From Diphasiastrum complanatum (Eukaryota > Streptophyta > Lycopodiopsida > Lycopodiales > Lycopodiaceae), in assembly GCA_029204225.1 (NCBI GenBank), contig CM055109.1, positions 43,155,054 to 43,219,053 of the forward strand: a DNA stretch of 64,000 nt, in the 5' to 3' direction. Under the pieces are notes generated by a model. The model searched no databases. It worked only from the letters and a program-made list of their open reading frames with translations, and was not told the DNA's origin. A program made the translations under genes and the position numbers. Shown here in pieces: positions 11,081 through 21,780 of the stretch; within the stretch, counting starts at the first letter, position 1; every line of letters starts with the position of its first letter.

Positions 11081-11863
11081 ATGAACTCAGTGAAAAATAC
11101 GAAGAACGCGAAAAATGCGACAAACAAAACACAAATAGCAGAACAGTCCGCAAAAACTTCTAATAACAAAGATCCAAACTTTGACAGGTCTGTTGAAAAA
11201 TATTATGAAGCCAATATTAGTTCAGAAACTAAGAAGCTTCTGGATGAGGAAACTAAAAAGATTAAGAAAGTAACATTCTCAGATCTAATAATAAGTAATG
11301 AGATACCTAGAGATCCATCCCCACTTAGACATCATTCATACAATATAGTGGAAGCTTTTGCCTCTAGAATGCCCAATATAACTTTCAAATAATTATTAGA
11401 GGATAATCAATATTATAAGAAAGAGATTAAACAATTCTTACATAAGGAAAAGAAATAAGAAAAAAAAGCTAAGTTGCCAATGGTTGACGTGGGATTGGTA
11501 AACCATGGTGACAAAGGCCCACCTGAAATCCAGGTGATAATCAATGGCTGCATTTTAGATAGTGTACCCATAGATTCCGGATCCAATGTAAAAATAATGA
11601 CTGAAGAGACAACATATGAGTTAGGCATTCATCATAGAATAGTCCCTACACTTAGACATTTGAGATTACCAGATGCAACTAGAAGAACTCCAATAGGGGA
11701 GTTGTCTCAGGTCACAGTTTAAATTGGCGACCATAAGTTTTTGATGGATTTCATTATATTAAAAACCACTAGGGAATCATCTTACAAAGTCTTATTAGGT
11801 AGACTGTGGCTATATCAAGCAGATGTTATTACCCACTGGAGGAAGAAAGAAATTACCTTCTGA
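11081..11863 (+). pseudogene. Gypsy linker and first retropepsin domain
   Basis: A Lys/Asn-rich linker ORF (11081-11392) precedes VIINGCILDSVPIDSGSNVK near 11536, with the catalytic DSG. ELG and LPDATRRTPIGEL follow and, after a stop near 11722, VLLGRLWLYQADVITHW...ITF. This is the retropepsin layout of plant gypsy elements: DSG(S/A), hydrophobic strand, LLGR.WL. The TAA after QVTV breaks it into two pieces. Confidence 0.78.
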
Positions 11864-11869
11864 GACTAG

Positions 11870-12254
11870 ATGGCAACACCTGAAGGAAAAATCCATAAAC
11901 AGATTATTGTATCCTGGGTGAAGGATAAGTACAAAGGCGAGATGCCTACGTCTTCCTCAAGTTACACTTCAGAAGATGAAGGAGTTCATTCCGTAAGGAC
12001 TGAGGAAGGGGAGAGGTTTGTTACATTATCCATACATGCATATAGTAATAGAGTAGAATATGTAGATAGAGGAGACGATGGAAATTCCGAGATAAGTGCC
12101 ATTATAGGAGGCCATACTATAAATAGAATACTAGTAGACTGAGGATCTAGCATCAACTTAATGACTGAGAAAATGGTTAAGGAGTTAGGATTAGAAGACC
12201 AAATTCAGCCTACTACTCATCATGAAATCCATTTAGCAGATGCATCTAGATGCA
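11870..12254 (+). pseudogene. Second retropepsin domain of the same gypsy element, 5' part
   Basis: A second protease-like unit follows the first. IIGGHTINRILVD and GSSINLMTEKMVKELG are separated by one stop where Ser or Thr of the DSG/DTG motif would sit. HLADASR follows, and the copia B1 insertion cuts it. The continuation after B1 (17510-17690) reads TPVGELRGVNVNIETKTFVM and VLFGRPWSYQADDIINWSTK. The two units align block for block (LPDATRRTPIGEL against LADASR.TPVGEL; VLLGRLWLYQAD against VLFGRPWSYQAD), so this is a duplicated domain. Confidence 0.72.
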
Positions 12255-12784
12255 TGTGAGAATTACAGCAAATAAGGATCCTAAAACACTTGAAATGATG
12301 AGGGAAACAATAGATTATGATTTCATAAGATTAGCACAAGTTGAACCATCAAAATCCATCAAAAATCTATGCTTGAACCTCACTAAATGGCCCAAATCCT
12401 TGAAGAAGGCTTCACACGTGTGAAAGTACAGCCTCCCACAGTCTAAGTACTGTACACCAGAACTACATTCAATCCTATAATCATTAGTAATCACAAGTAC
12501 TCAAACAATTGTGAACATAGAGAGCAATTGCACCATTATGAGAGAAAAAACATGAAATTGCTTGATTGATTTTGGTGAGATATCATCACCTATATATACA
12601 TGATCCATCACGGTTTTGGGCAGGTATGAGTAGCCCTAAACCTATCCCTAATGCTAATTTTGGTGGATCTTTCATCCCTACCAAGTTAGGGTTGGAATCT
12701 TGGAGATCCCTCAACAATGCAAAAATTACCAAAAATAGCTCCTATTTTTTCTCCCTTGTATCTAAGCATAATTTGGACTCATTG
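12255..12784 (-). repeat. Truncated 3' LTR of copia B1
   Basis: Matches 16828-17356 closely, with only a few substitutions. It breaks at ACTCATT, where pol sequence begins. The missing part would hold the LTR's element-5' end and the polypurine tract. Confidence 0.82.
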
Positions 12785-14410
12785 TCAAAGCTTTGTACTT
12801 GGCCTCAGTTGAAGATAGAGATATAGTTTCTTGCTTTTTGAAAGCCATGAAACCACACCTTCTCCTATGAAAGTTGAATAGGCACTTGTTGATTTCCTAT
12901 CCCTCTTGTCCCCTGCAAAATCTGAATCACTAAATGCATGAAGGTTAATCACATCTCCTCTATATAGAATCCCAAAATCCAATGTACCTCAGATGTATCT
13001 TAGAATCCTCTTAGCCTTTTTCCAATGGATATTCAATGGCTTTTGCATGGATTGGCTCAACCTACATACACTAAAGCTAAGATCTGGTCTAGTTATAGTG
13101 ATCCACATTAAGGAACCTATAAGTTGCCTAAACAAAGTGATGTCCATGAAGGATCTTTCATCATCTTCATTTGGCACTTTTACATCTTGCTCCATTGGTG
13201 TGTCAACACTTTTGCATACTTCCATCTTAAACTTCTTCAAAAGACTTTGAGCATAGTTTACTTGACTTATAAAGATAAAATCAGACCCTCTAAGTACTTC
13301 TATGCCTAAGATGAAGTGAAGACACCCTAGATCTGCCATCTTGAATTCTAAGGATAGATCTATCTTGATTTTTTCAATACCATCAATACTATTTCCACTA
13401 ATGATGATGTCATCTACATAAATGAGTAAAAGTACAATACCAACATCATGAAACTTAATGTAAAGAGTGGGATCATATTCACTTTGAGCAAAAGAAAGTG
13501 AAATAAGATAGCAATGTAGTCTTAAATTCCAAGATCTCGAGGCTTGCTTCAAGCCATAGATGCTTCTTTGGAGATGACATACTTTGTTCTCCATTCCATG
13601 CTTGATGAACCCTTGTGGCTGCTCCATATAGATATCCTCTTCCAAAAAACCATTCAAGAAAGCATTAGAGACATCCATTTGACATAGAATCCATCCAAAA
13701 TGTGATGCAAGTGCAATGATTAGCCTTATTGTGACCATCTTGGCCACGGGTGCAAAAGTTTCCTCATAGTCTATCCCTCTCTCTTGAGCATAACCTTTTG
13801 CAACTAATCTTGCTTTATGTTTGTTAACACTCCCATTTGCATTCAACTTAAGCTTGAAGACCCACTTGCATCCTATTACATTCCTTTGAGGTCTCTCAAC
13901 AAGCAACCAAGTTTCATTCTCAATCAAGGCATCATACTCATCCAACATAGCTTTATAACATTCTTTGGAGTTCAATGCATCTTCAACATTAGATGGTTCT
14001 TCAAAACTAGATAAAGCATAAGAAGTGGATGAGATACCCTCAACTTGCTGTCCTTTGCCTTCAATTGCTTTGCAAGACACCCTATTCATCAAGTAGTTTG
14101 CACATACAAGAGACTCACCCCAAAAGGATTTGGGCAAACAAGCATCTAATCTTAAAGCCTTAGAACATTCACATAATGTTCTATTCCTTCTTTCAGCAAC
14201 TCCATTTTGTTGAGGAGTGTAAGGACAAGAAGTCTCTTTCTTGATCCCTTCCTCCTCACAAAAGGCCTTGAACTCATTGGAGATGAATTCTCCACCATTG
14301 TCACTTCTAAGAATCTTGATGCTATGATTATGATGATTTTCCACAAACAACTTGAACTTTACAAAAGTATCAAATACTTGAGACTTGAGGAAAGTAAGAA
14401 CACCCAACAA
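12785..14410 (-). pseudogene. Copia B1 integrase C-terminus, RT and partial RNase H
   Basis: Covers KILRSDNGGEF, GVAERRNRTL and CANYLMNRVSCKAIEGK, which jumps to GQQVEGISSTSYALSSFEEP. The integrase C-terminal and linker segment kept in B3 is missing, in frame. RT is otherwise full: CKWVFKLKLNANGS, ARLVAKGYAQERGIDYEETF, MDVSNAFLNG, LKQASRSW, LLIYVDDIIISGNS. A stop near 12985 separates the RNase H start (LDFGILYRGD, SDSDFAGDKRDRKSTSAYS). RNase H breaks off at the truncated LTR, just before the SSTEAEY block. Confidence 0.85.
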
Positions 14411-16017
14411 TATCTTGAGTAGTCATCAATGAAGGTTAAAAACATGGATGAACCTCCATTAGATTTGGTGCTAGCAATGTGCACATCCGAGTGTATGAGT
14501 TCAAGAGGATGAGATGACTTTGTGATGGAGTTAGGAAACACCTTCTTATGTGCCTTGGATAAGGCACAAGCTTCACAAACCTTGTCTTCCTTCCCAATAG
14601 ACCTTGGTAGGCCTAAAGCATACTCCTCCTTGATCATAGCCTCCATGGAACCCGAGTTGACATGTCCAAGTCTTTTGTGCCATAAAGTAAAGGTAGATTT
14701 CTTGCTCTTCTCGGCCAACATGACAACATTAGTATCCACAAATGCATCCAACTTATAAAGTTTGCCAAGTCTAGTGCCCTTAGCCACTATCTTACCCTTC
14801 TTCTTGATGAAACATTCATTTGAAGCAAAGTCAACATTGAAACCATTGTCTACCATTTGGCCAACACTTAGTAGATTCTTTGTTATTGTAGGAATGTACA
14901 AAACACCTTCTATGTTGATCTTTTTGGAAGATCCTAAGCAAAGGGGAATGCTACCAACTCCTTCAATCTTACAAGCTTCATCATTTGCTGTATAGATAGA
15001 CTTTATAGGTCCATCATAAGATAAGAGAGAAGAGAAAAACTCCCTTTTACTAGTCATGTGTGAACTAGCACCCGAGTCAATCCACCAAGGATCTTCTCCT
15101 TTGAAGCTTGTTGAAGAAAATATGGACATCTTGAGAGAGTCCTCATGTGAACTCTCCTCCCCCTCCTCTTTGCTCATGTTGGCTTGGCTTTGATCTTGCT
15201 TCCTCTTGAAACATTCCGAGGCATAATGCCCCATCTTGCTACAATAGTAGCACTTCACCTTTGATTTGTCCTTCTTGACTTTGGTGGTTGATGGAGATGC
15301 CTTTGAGGGTCCTTCTTGATCCTCAAGCTTTGTAGACTTCTTGAATGTTGATACTTTGCCTTTGGACTTGCCTTTTCCTTTGGTGAAGAGAGCTTGGTCA
15401 TCTCCACCTTGGATGGAAAGCCTATCCATCCTCTCTTGCATTTGGCTCCTTCTTGATTCCTCGGCCATGAGTGTGCCTTGGAGTTCTTCAAGTATGGGTA
15501 GCTTACCCATAATTGCATATCCCTGAACCAAATTGTCAAATTCAAAGCTAAGTCCATTCAATATGAGTTGAACAAGCTCTTCATCCTTGATAGGATCACC
15601 TATAAAGGCTAGCTCTTTGTTCAATTCCTTTACTCTTAGGACAAAAGTATGTGCACTCTCTCCTTTCTTTTGATAGCTTCTATAGATTTGATTCTTCAAA
15701 GCTAACATTCTAGTTTGGTTCTTGGATTCATAGACCTTTTGCAAAGTCTCCCAAGCATCTTGAGCTGAAGTGCAATCTCCTACCTCTCTTAAGAGTTCAT
15801 TTGCAACATTCATTTTTATGCAATGTAGTGCAACATTGCACCTCTTGATGTATTTGGCTTTTTCTTGAGGATGAATAGGTTCACCCTCCTTACCATTTAC
15901 AATTTCCATCAGATCTTGCATGATCATGATAGATTCCATTCTAACTTTCCATATGGAATAGTTAGTTTTGTTGAGCCTTTCATTAGTATCCAAAAGATAT
16001 GCATTTATAGATGCCAT
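14359..16017 (-). CDS. Copia B1 Gag-protease-integrase N-terminal ORF (552 aa)
   Basis: Starts at ATG 16015-16017 (MASINAYLLDTNERLNKTNY). The UBN2 Gag occupies roughly residues 1-230. A Lys/Ser-rich linker leads to an intact zinc knuckle CYYCSKMGHYASEC (about residue 256). The protease motif WWIDSGASSHMTS is near residue 319. The pre-integrase block LWHKRLGHVNSGSMEAM and C..C follow, then the integrase start LELIHSDV and FLTFIDDYSRYCWVFLL. A frameshift near 14400 ends the frame, and the rest of pol continues in 12785-14410. It would make a Gag-PR polyprotein but no functional integrase or RT. It is an element gene, not a host gene. Confidence 0.85.
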   Translation of the reverse strand: MASINAYLLDTNERLNKTNYSIWKVRMESIMIMQDLMEIVNGKEGEPIHPQEKAKYIKRCNVALHCIKMNVANELLREVGDCTSAQDAWETLQKVYESKNQTRMLALKNQIYRSYQKKGESAHTFVLRVKELNKELAFIGDPIKDEELVQLILNGLSFEFDNLVQGYAIMGKLPILEELQGTLMAEESRRSQMQERMDRLSIQGGDDQALFTKGKGKSKGKVSTFKKSTKLEDQEGPSKASPSTTKVKKDKSKVKCYYCSKMGHYASECFKRKQDQSQANMSKEEGEESSHEDSLKMSIFSSTSFKGEDPWWIDSGASSHMTSKREFFSSLLSYDGPIKSIYTANDEACKIEGVGSIPLCLGSSKKINIEGVLYIPTITKNLLSVGQMVDNGFNVDFASNECFIKKKGKIVAKGTRLGKLYKLDAFVDTNVVMLAEKSKKSTFTLWHKRLGHVNSGSMEAMIKEEYALGLPRSIGKEDKVCEACALSKAHKKVFPNSITKSSHPLELIHSDVHIASTKSNGGSSMFLTFIDDYSRYCWVFLLSSSLKYLILL

Positions 16018-16815
16018 CTAGTCTCCTAATCAAGGACTTGACACAAATGAAGGTTACTTCTATTGATTTGATTGAAGGTCTACCTTATCCCACTTCTTAG
16101 GGACCTGAAAAGATCAGTAATAGACTTCCTATAAAGATCTAAGAATGATCTCTAACAAAATCAAATCATAGAATACTAGAAACAATGCACTTGCTTGATT
16201 GAAGTAGACAATACTAGTAGAATTGCCCCTCTTTCTATAAAGAACATTAAAGCTTCCAAATGATCTGATCAAGAGTGAATTTCAGCAAACTAATATACTT
16301 CCAAAATCACTTGTAAAAGATCTAAATGGAACTTAATGAGGATGCAACACAATCTACTATCCAATCACAAGCAAAAAATGATCAAAATTGATGAAAAATT
16401 GATCTAATTTGGTGCATAAGTCAAGCAATGGTTGGACTTAACCTGAATCACTTTAGGAGGTGCCTACTACACCTTAGAACAGCCTTGAAGAGTCCCCAAA
16501 ACTCTGATCTTCCCTCTCCTTAATGCTAGAAAGCCTCCTCTATGAAATCACCTCCAAAACTCGCTTAGAAATCAATGCTTGGAGCAAGCAAAACTTGCTA
16601 TCTTGGTAATGTGAATTGAATTCAACTTTGCCTCTGGTTTTAGACACCTAAACACCTGCAAATGAAGTCACACAACACCAATCTCCAATGTATTTAACTC
16701 ACTTTGAGTTCTAGAATCAATACTAGATGCTAAGATCCAATCTACACAAGATTTAGATCAAAAATTGTGATCAAATTGAATGAAAACCAAGGATTTAGCT
16801 CATTTCAGCCTTTAG

Positions 16816-16827
16816 GCTCTGATACCA
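16816..16827 (-). promoter_or_regulatory. Primer-binding site of copia B1
   Basis: The minus strand reads TGGTATCAGAGC, directly inside the 5' LTR. This is the initiator-Met tRNA complement. The 16018-16815 leader between it and gag has no ORF. Confidence 0.85.
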
Positions 16828-17509
16828 TGTAAAAATTACAGAAAATAAGGATTCTAAAACACTTGAAATGATGAGGGAAACAATAGATTATGATTTCATA
16901 AGATTAGCACAAGTTGAACCATCAAAATCCATCAAAAATCTATGCTTGAACCTCACTAAATGGCCCAAATCCTTGAAGAAGGCTTCACACGTGTGAAAGT
17001 ACGGCCTCCCACAGTCTGAGTACTGTACACCAGACCTACATTCAATCCTATAATCATTAGTAATCACAAGTACTCAAACAATTATGAACATAGAGAGCAA
17101 TTGCACCATTATGAGAGAAAAAACATGAAATTGCTTGATTGATTTTGGTGAGATATCATCACCTATATATACATGATCCATCACGGTTTTGGGCAGGTAT
17201 GAGTAGCCCTAAACCTATCCCTGATGCTCATTTTGGTGGATCTTTCATCCCTACCAAGTTAGGGTTGGAATCTTGGAGATCCCTCAACAATGCAAAAATT
17301 ACCAAAAATAGCTCCTATTTTTTCTCCCTTGTATCTAAGCATAATTTGGACTCATTCCAAAGGTTCTAACACTTAGGTCTACTTGAGAAAATCCTTATGA
17401 ATGGAATCCTATTCTATTTGGCACGTGTGACAAGCCACATCATGACCATCTAACTATTTACAAGTCATATGACCAAAACTAGTCAAGCCAGAATTGTGAA
17501 TTTTTAACA
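16828..17509 (-). repeat. 5' LTR of copia B1
   Basis: Plus-strand sequence starts TGTAAAAATTAC and, by the point where gypsy homology resumes, ends ...TTTTTAACA at 17509. It contains the palindrome TTCACACGTGTGAA at 16984-16997. The end is inferred, because the other LTR is truncated. Confidence 0.7.
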
Positions 17510-19122
17510 CACCAGTAGGAGAGCTGAGGGGTGTTAACGTAAATATAGAGACAAAGACTTTTGTCATGAATTTCTTTGTCATAAACCCAATAGATATGCC
17601 ACCCCATACTCAGTATTATTTGGAAGGCCATGGTCATACCAGGCAGATGATATTATAAATTGGTCTACCAAACAAATATTCTTTCTAGGCATTCTCATAG
17701 CCAGTCCATTAGGAGGTCACCTTATGAGATGGGGTGAGGAGATAGTAGAACCTACAAAATCCTTAGTCAATTTCATAGAATGTTATAAAATAGACAAGAA
17801 AGAGGAAAATGAGTTTCCAACATCCAAGTCAAAGGAAGTTCTGGGTGGAACCAGAGCAAGCCTGACTGAGGGAAAGTTAGATAAGACTGATTATGTAGAA
17901 ATAGAAATCACTAAGGGTAAAATTATTTTTAGGCCACGTAGGATACTATCATAGAATAATAAAAGAGTATGTTATAGTAATTACTCCTTTAACAGGATTA
18001 TTAAAGAAATCTGTTGAATATCACTGGTCACAAGATCACCATGACACTTTTGAAAAATTAAAGTAGTCCTTAGTAGAAGCAACTGGAGTTAGACCTCCAG
18101 ATTAAAAGAAGAAATTTCACATATATGTAGACACTTCATCATTTGCAATTGGTGTAGTGCTGAGTCAAAAGGATGATCAAAATATTGATTATCCAAAATA
18201 TTATGCTGGTAGACAATTAGCAGCATCTGAAAAAAATTATTCCGCCACAGAGTGAGAGGCATTAGGCATGATCTACTCAGTGAAAAAATTTAGGCATTAT
18301 CTACTAGAATACCCTTTTGTTTTCCATGTAGACCACTATGCATTAAAGCATCTAGTAAATAAACCTGACCTTTCATGAAGGATAGCTACATGGGTTCTAT
18401 TATTAGATGAATTCAATTATCAAGTAGAGTTCAGGAGGGGAAAGGACCACCTATATATCACGACTTAGAACTAAGAATCAATTTGAACCAATATTAGATG
18501 AATTTCCAGATGAGCACATCATGCACATTCAAGCGGAATCATCTATTTGTGAAGATATCATTAATTTCTTACAGGATCAAATTTATCCTGATCATTTCAA
18601 TAAATAGCAGAAGATAGTTTTTCTTGCGAAAGTAGGACCCTACATGATTATAGATAAGGTATTATATAAATTAGGAGCTGACGATAATCTTTGCCACTGT
18701 CTAGAACCCACCGAAATCACCATCGTAATAAGAACACTACATGAAGAAGATTCGGGGGGCCATTATGCCCTTAAAAATACTATCAGAAAAATTCTAAATG
18801 CTAAGTATCGGTGGCCTACACTTTATAGAGATGTTAAACTTTTCATTCAAAAATGTGATGCATGTCAGAGGATGGGGAAACCCAGCTTCGCGACACACTG
18901 GCCACTTATACCGATCATTCCCTTAGCACCTTTTGAGAAGTGGGGAATAGATTTTGTAGGGCCTATCAAACCAACCACTCGTAAAACCTGCCGACATTAC
19001 ATTCTCCTTACAGCAGACTATGCTACCAAGATGGTAGAGGCCGAAGCTACAGTTAAAAATGATGCCAAAACAATGGCAAAGTTTTGCGCTCTTTGCCTGG
19101 CTAAGCTCTTGGTGGAATCATA
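17510..19122 (+). pseudogene. Gypsy pol continuation: protease end, RNase H, integrase
   Basis: After the protease tail comes a Lys/Glu-rich stretch (17724-17954). A short RT connection piece follows (TPLTGLLKKSVEYHW near 17980), then RNase H: FHIYVDTSSFAIGVVLSQ, ATE.EALGMIYSVKKFRHYL, HVDHYALKHL, with three internal stops. The YLDD palm is absent, so RT was lost near 17950. The integrase ORF 18644-19123 has the zinc-binding H...C..C part (GGHYALKNTIRKIL, CDACQRMGK) and the core start WGIDFVGPI and TADYATKMVEAEA. It ends before the last catalytic residue. Confidence 0.8.
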
Positions 19123-19867
19123 GGCCTCCACATATCCCCTTCCTCATCTATGCATTGGCTTGCAAACAGATTGATCATGTTCTTCTTTGTCTTTTTCTGG
19201 TAGTTGGCTTTCTAAGAAAGATTTCCTTTGGTCTTTCTTCGTTCTCTTCATTAACTTCTTCAAGTGTTTTGCCTTTGGTAGCCAAGAAGTAATTGTTCCT
19301 CTGCATGTAATCTTCTTGAAATGACAAATTGGGATAACCACCCATTCCTCGATTGCCCAATGGTCCAAACGGTTTGTCAATCAAAGATTGTTCACAAGAT
19401 GATCATACCAACTATCCTTAGTCAGGATTTCAGACATCTTAGAGGAAGGAACAATTAGTGATAGGGCTGCATATGAATATTTTAAAATATTTTCTTTTAT
19501 GTACAACCATTAGATGGATAGAAGTGCATAGGAAATGAGAGAAGCAATATCTACATCTATCTGTTTCGACCCGAACACGGCCATGGCATCACAAAAAGTT
19601 GAAGACCAACTGCTAGTGGCCCGAGTGTACTATAGAGCGGCACTCCTCGACGACCCATGGCAATCACGATTTCAAACATGGATTGAGCAACATTGGCTCA
19701 CCAACATCCATAAGTCCTTCCACCTCACCAAGGACAAGAAGAGCACGGAAGTCACTAGTTATGTGATCCAACAACAACGCGCAAAACACAGCATCTACTA
19801 AGCCAGCATCCTAGTGCCGAGGGACCGGCACTACTTCAGGCCGAAGGCATAAGAGATATAAAAATTT
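19123..19867. other. Unassigned region with a GC-richer ORF fragment
   Basis: A minus-strand Lys/Glu-rich ORF (19175-19384) and a plus-strand ORF (19535-19801, beginning MREAISTSICFDPN) match no family I recognise. The second lies in a GC-richer patch (19560-19850), unlike its AT-rich surroundings. It could be a captured host fragment or retroelement Gag. Confidence 0.3.
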
Positions 19868-19966
19868 CCTTGTCTAGTGAATTTAGGATGATAGATCTAG
19901 GACTTCTAAAAGTTATACTTGGAATAGAAGTCACTAGAAGTAATGATTTTACTTTCATATCTTATG
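19868..19966 (+). pseudogene. Copia RT fragment
   Basis: SSEFRMIDLGLLKVILGIEV followed by TRSNDFTFIS matches the post-YVDD block of copia RT (compare LEFKMADLGCLHFILGIEV in B1). It is only about 33 codons and lacks the neighbouring blocks. Confidence 0.75.
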
Positions 19967-21780
19967 ACAATAGGGAGCAAAAGTTTATTTTGGAGTCCAA
20001 ATTGAGAGGTAGAGTTACTACAGCAGAGCTGCATCTAGCACATGAACCTTTTTGTTGCAGATTGAGTGATTTGCTTTAAAGACTTTCTGAAGTCGTGATA
20101 ATGCAAGCATGCCAACTTTGCTGAAACTTAAAGACAATTCTTGATACTAGTTTTGAATCTGTCCCCACAATCATATAGCTTGTGTATTCCATTGTGCAGA
20201 ATTGCACTTTCTTCGACTCTCCTTGCTCTTGTTGATGCCCCATAGGTAACAAGGGCTAAACCAGATTGATTTGTGAAGTGAAGCACAAAGCCATCAGTTT
20301 CAAAATCGCCGGTAAGATAGTACAGATTCTGCATTTGGCTGATAATGAAAACAACTGTGTAACAGACAGCCTCTTCAAACTCTTCAATGAGAATGAAAAT
20401 ATGCTTGAAATTCAACCTTACATCTTACACCAGACAAAAGCTTCTATCATAGTGGCATTTCACTTCCTGATACAAGACTATTGGAAGAACTTTCCAAACA
20501 CTAGGATCAAAATGACTAAATAATAGAAAATATTGATGTTATATCTAGGGAAGTAGTCAAAGGCAACGTGTGATCAACTCCACCCATTGAATCTTAGACA
20601 ATCAACTACATCTTGCATAGTGCGGACTAAATCCTACAACAGCCCGAGTCACCTCAAATGAAAAATAAGTATTTGGGTGTACCCAAGAAGCTTGTCATTT
20701 GAAAACAGAAGGAAAGGCCTTATAATGCTAAGCAAAAACCTCAAAAGCTTTATACTCAGATTGAGTGGGATTTTTGCATTTAGGCTATGCCCAGATGCAA
20801 GAGAGCTTAAAAACCATCTATTTGAGAGTCTCTAGCCTCCCTTAAGACTACATTCTTATGCATGAGGAGCTTAGACTTGGGAATGTTACTGGTGATTCCT
20901 AGTACATCGCATGCAAGCTATCCTTTTTATTTTCCATTTTGTGTATGTATTTTCTGATATGAACAAGAGAAAAAAAATCACGGCTCGTTCCGGAAATATG
21001 GCCTGCTGTTTGATAGCTCCATTCCTCACGTTCAGGTCTGAAGTTTGATTCCACTTACGCACACATGGACTGTGGATATACATGATAATAATAGGAGGAT
21101 GATATTTATTGAATTCAATCATAACAATTCTTGATGAGAAGAGCGATTAGAATAATTCAAAAAAGCTTCAATTCACTTAGATTTTGAATCTTTCTTGGAT
21201 TAATTCATTCCAATATTTGGCTCCATCTTCAAGCAGACTTGACTTTAACCTCGTAGTCAGACTCCTCACAATTAGAAAACAAAAAAAGGAACGAGTCTCA
21301 TTATAAAGGATAATTATAGGGAAGAGCTACTTTTGAGAGCTGCAGGAGAACATAAGCAACAACTTGGACTACTCTGGCGACACAGTACCATGCACATCAA
21401 CATTTGAAACTACAATGATTAAACACATCATAAGATCGAGATAAGGTGCTGCTACTCGATAATTTTTTCAAAAGCAAAATGGGAGCAGAAGCTCCATACA
21501 TGAACCAAAAATTGACAGACATGGTGAGGAGTCAAATTGGACCTTACCTTGGACAAAGCCGAGTACGTCTGAACTATTCAACAATCCCCTAAGGTTTTAA
21601 GAGCAAGACTACTCTTTAAAAGGCTGCTGCAAACCATATTGTATTTGTTCAGAAACTGAATATTTTGCTAGCTCTAGAACCAAGGGTGAACTTATTCAGC
21701 ACACTATACAAGGTGAATGTACAATTACCTACAGGAGTTCACCTTATTGACCCCAATTGTGATGTATGGACAATCCTAAT
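19967..21780. other. Intergenic region downstream of the MAP kinase
   Basis: No recognisable gene. Two overlapping ORFs of 85-95 aa at 20128-20523 lie on opposite strands and match no family I know. The 3' UTR of the minus-strand MAP kinase must lie directly left of 21781. No AATAAA is seen close to the stop on the minus strand; the first clear one (AATAAATATC) is near 21105. Confidence 0.4.

Larger units (their letters stand above)
12255..17509 (-). mobile_element. Ty1/copia element B1, inserted in the gypsy element
   Basis: Minus-strand copia with a 5' LTR at 16828-17509, a primer-binding site at 16816-16827, gag-pol, and a truncated 3' LTR (12255-12784) abutting the RNase H region directly. 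The insertion interrupts the second gypsy protease. A clean target-site duplication was not found, in keeping with loss of part of the 3' LTR and drift. Two more pieces of this family are B2 (49948-50970) and B3 (57218-57970). Confidence 0.87.
10318..19122 (+). mobile_element. Ty3/gypsy element, split by copia B1 at 12255-17509
   Basis: Plus-strand gypsy remnant. Gag zinc knuckles (10463-10830), a basic linker (11081-11392) and two successive aspartic-protease domains (11474-11863 and 12035-12254 plus 17510-17690) are followed by RNase H (18100-18460) and integrase (18644-19122). The second protease is cut by copia B1, and its frame resumes at about 17510 (TPVGEL), which proves the nesting. 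No LTR was found. The integrase ends abruptly near 19122. The palm of RT is missing. Confidence 0.82.
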
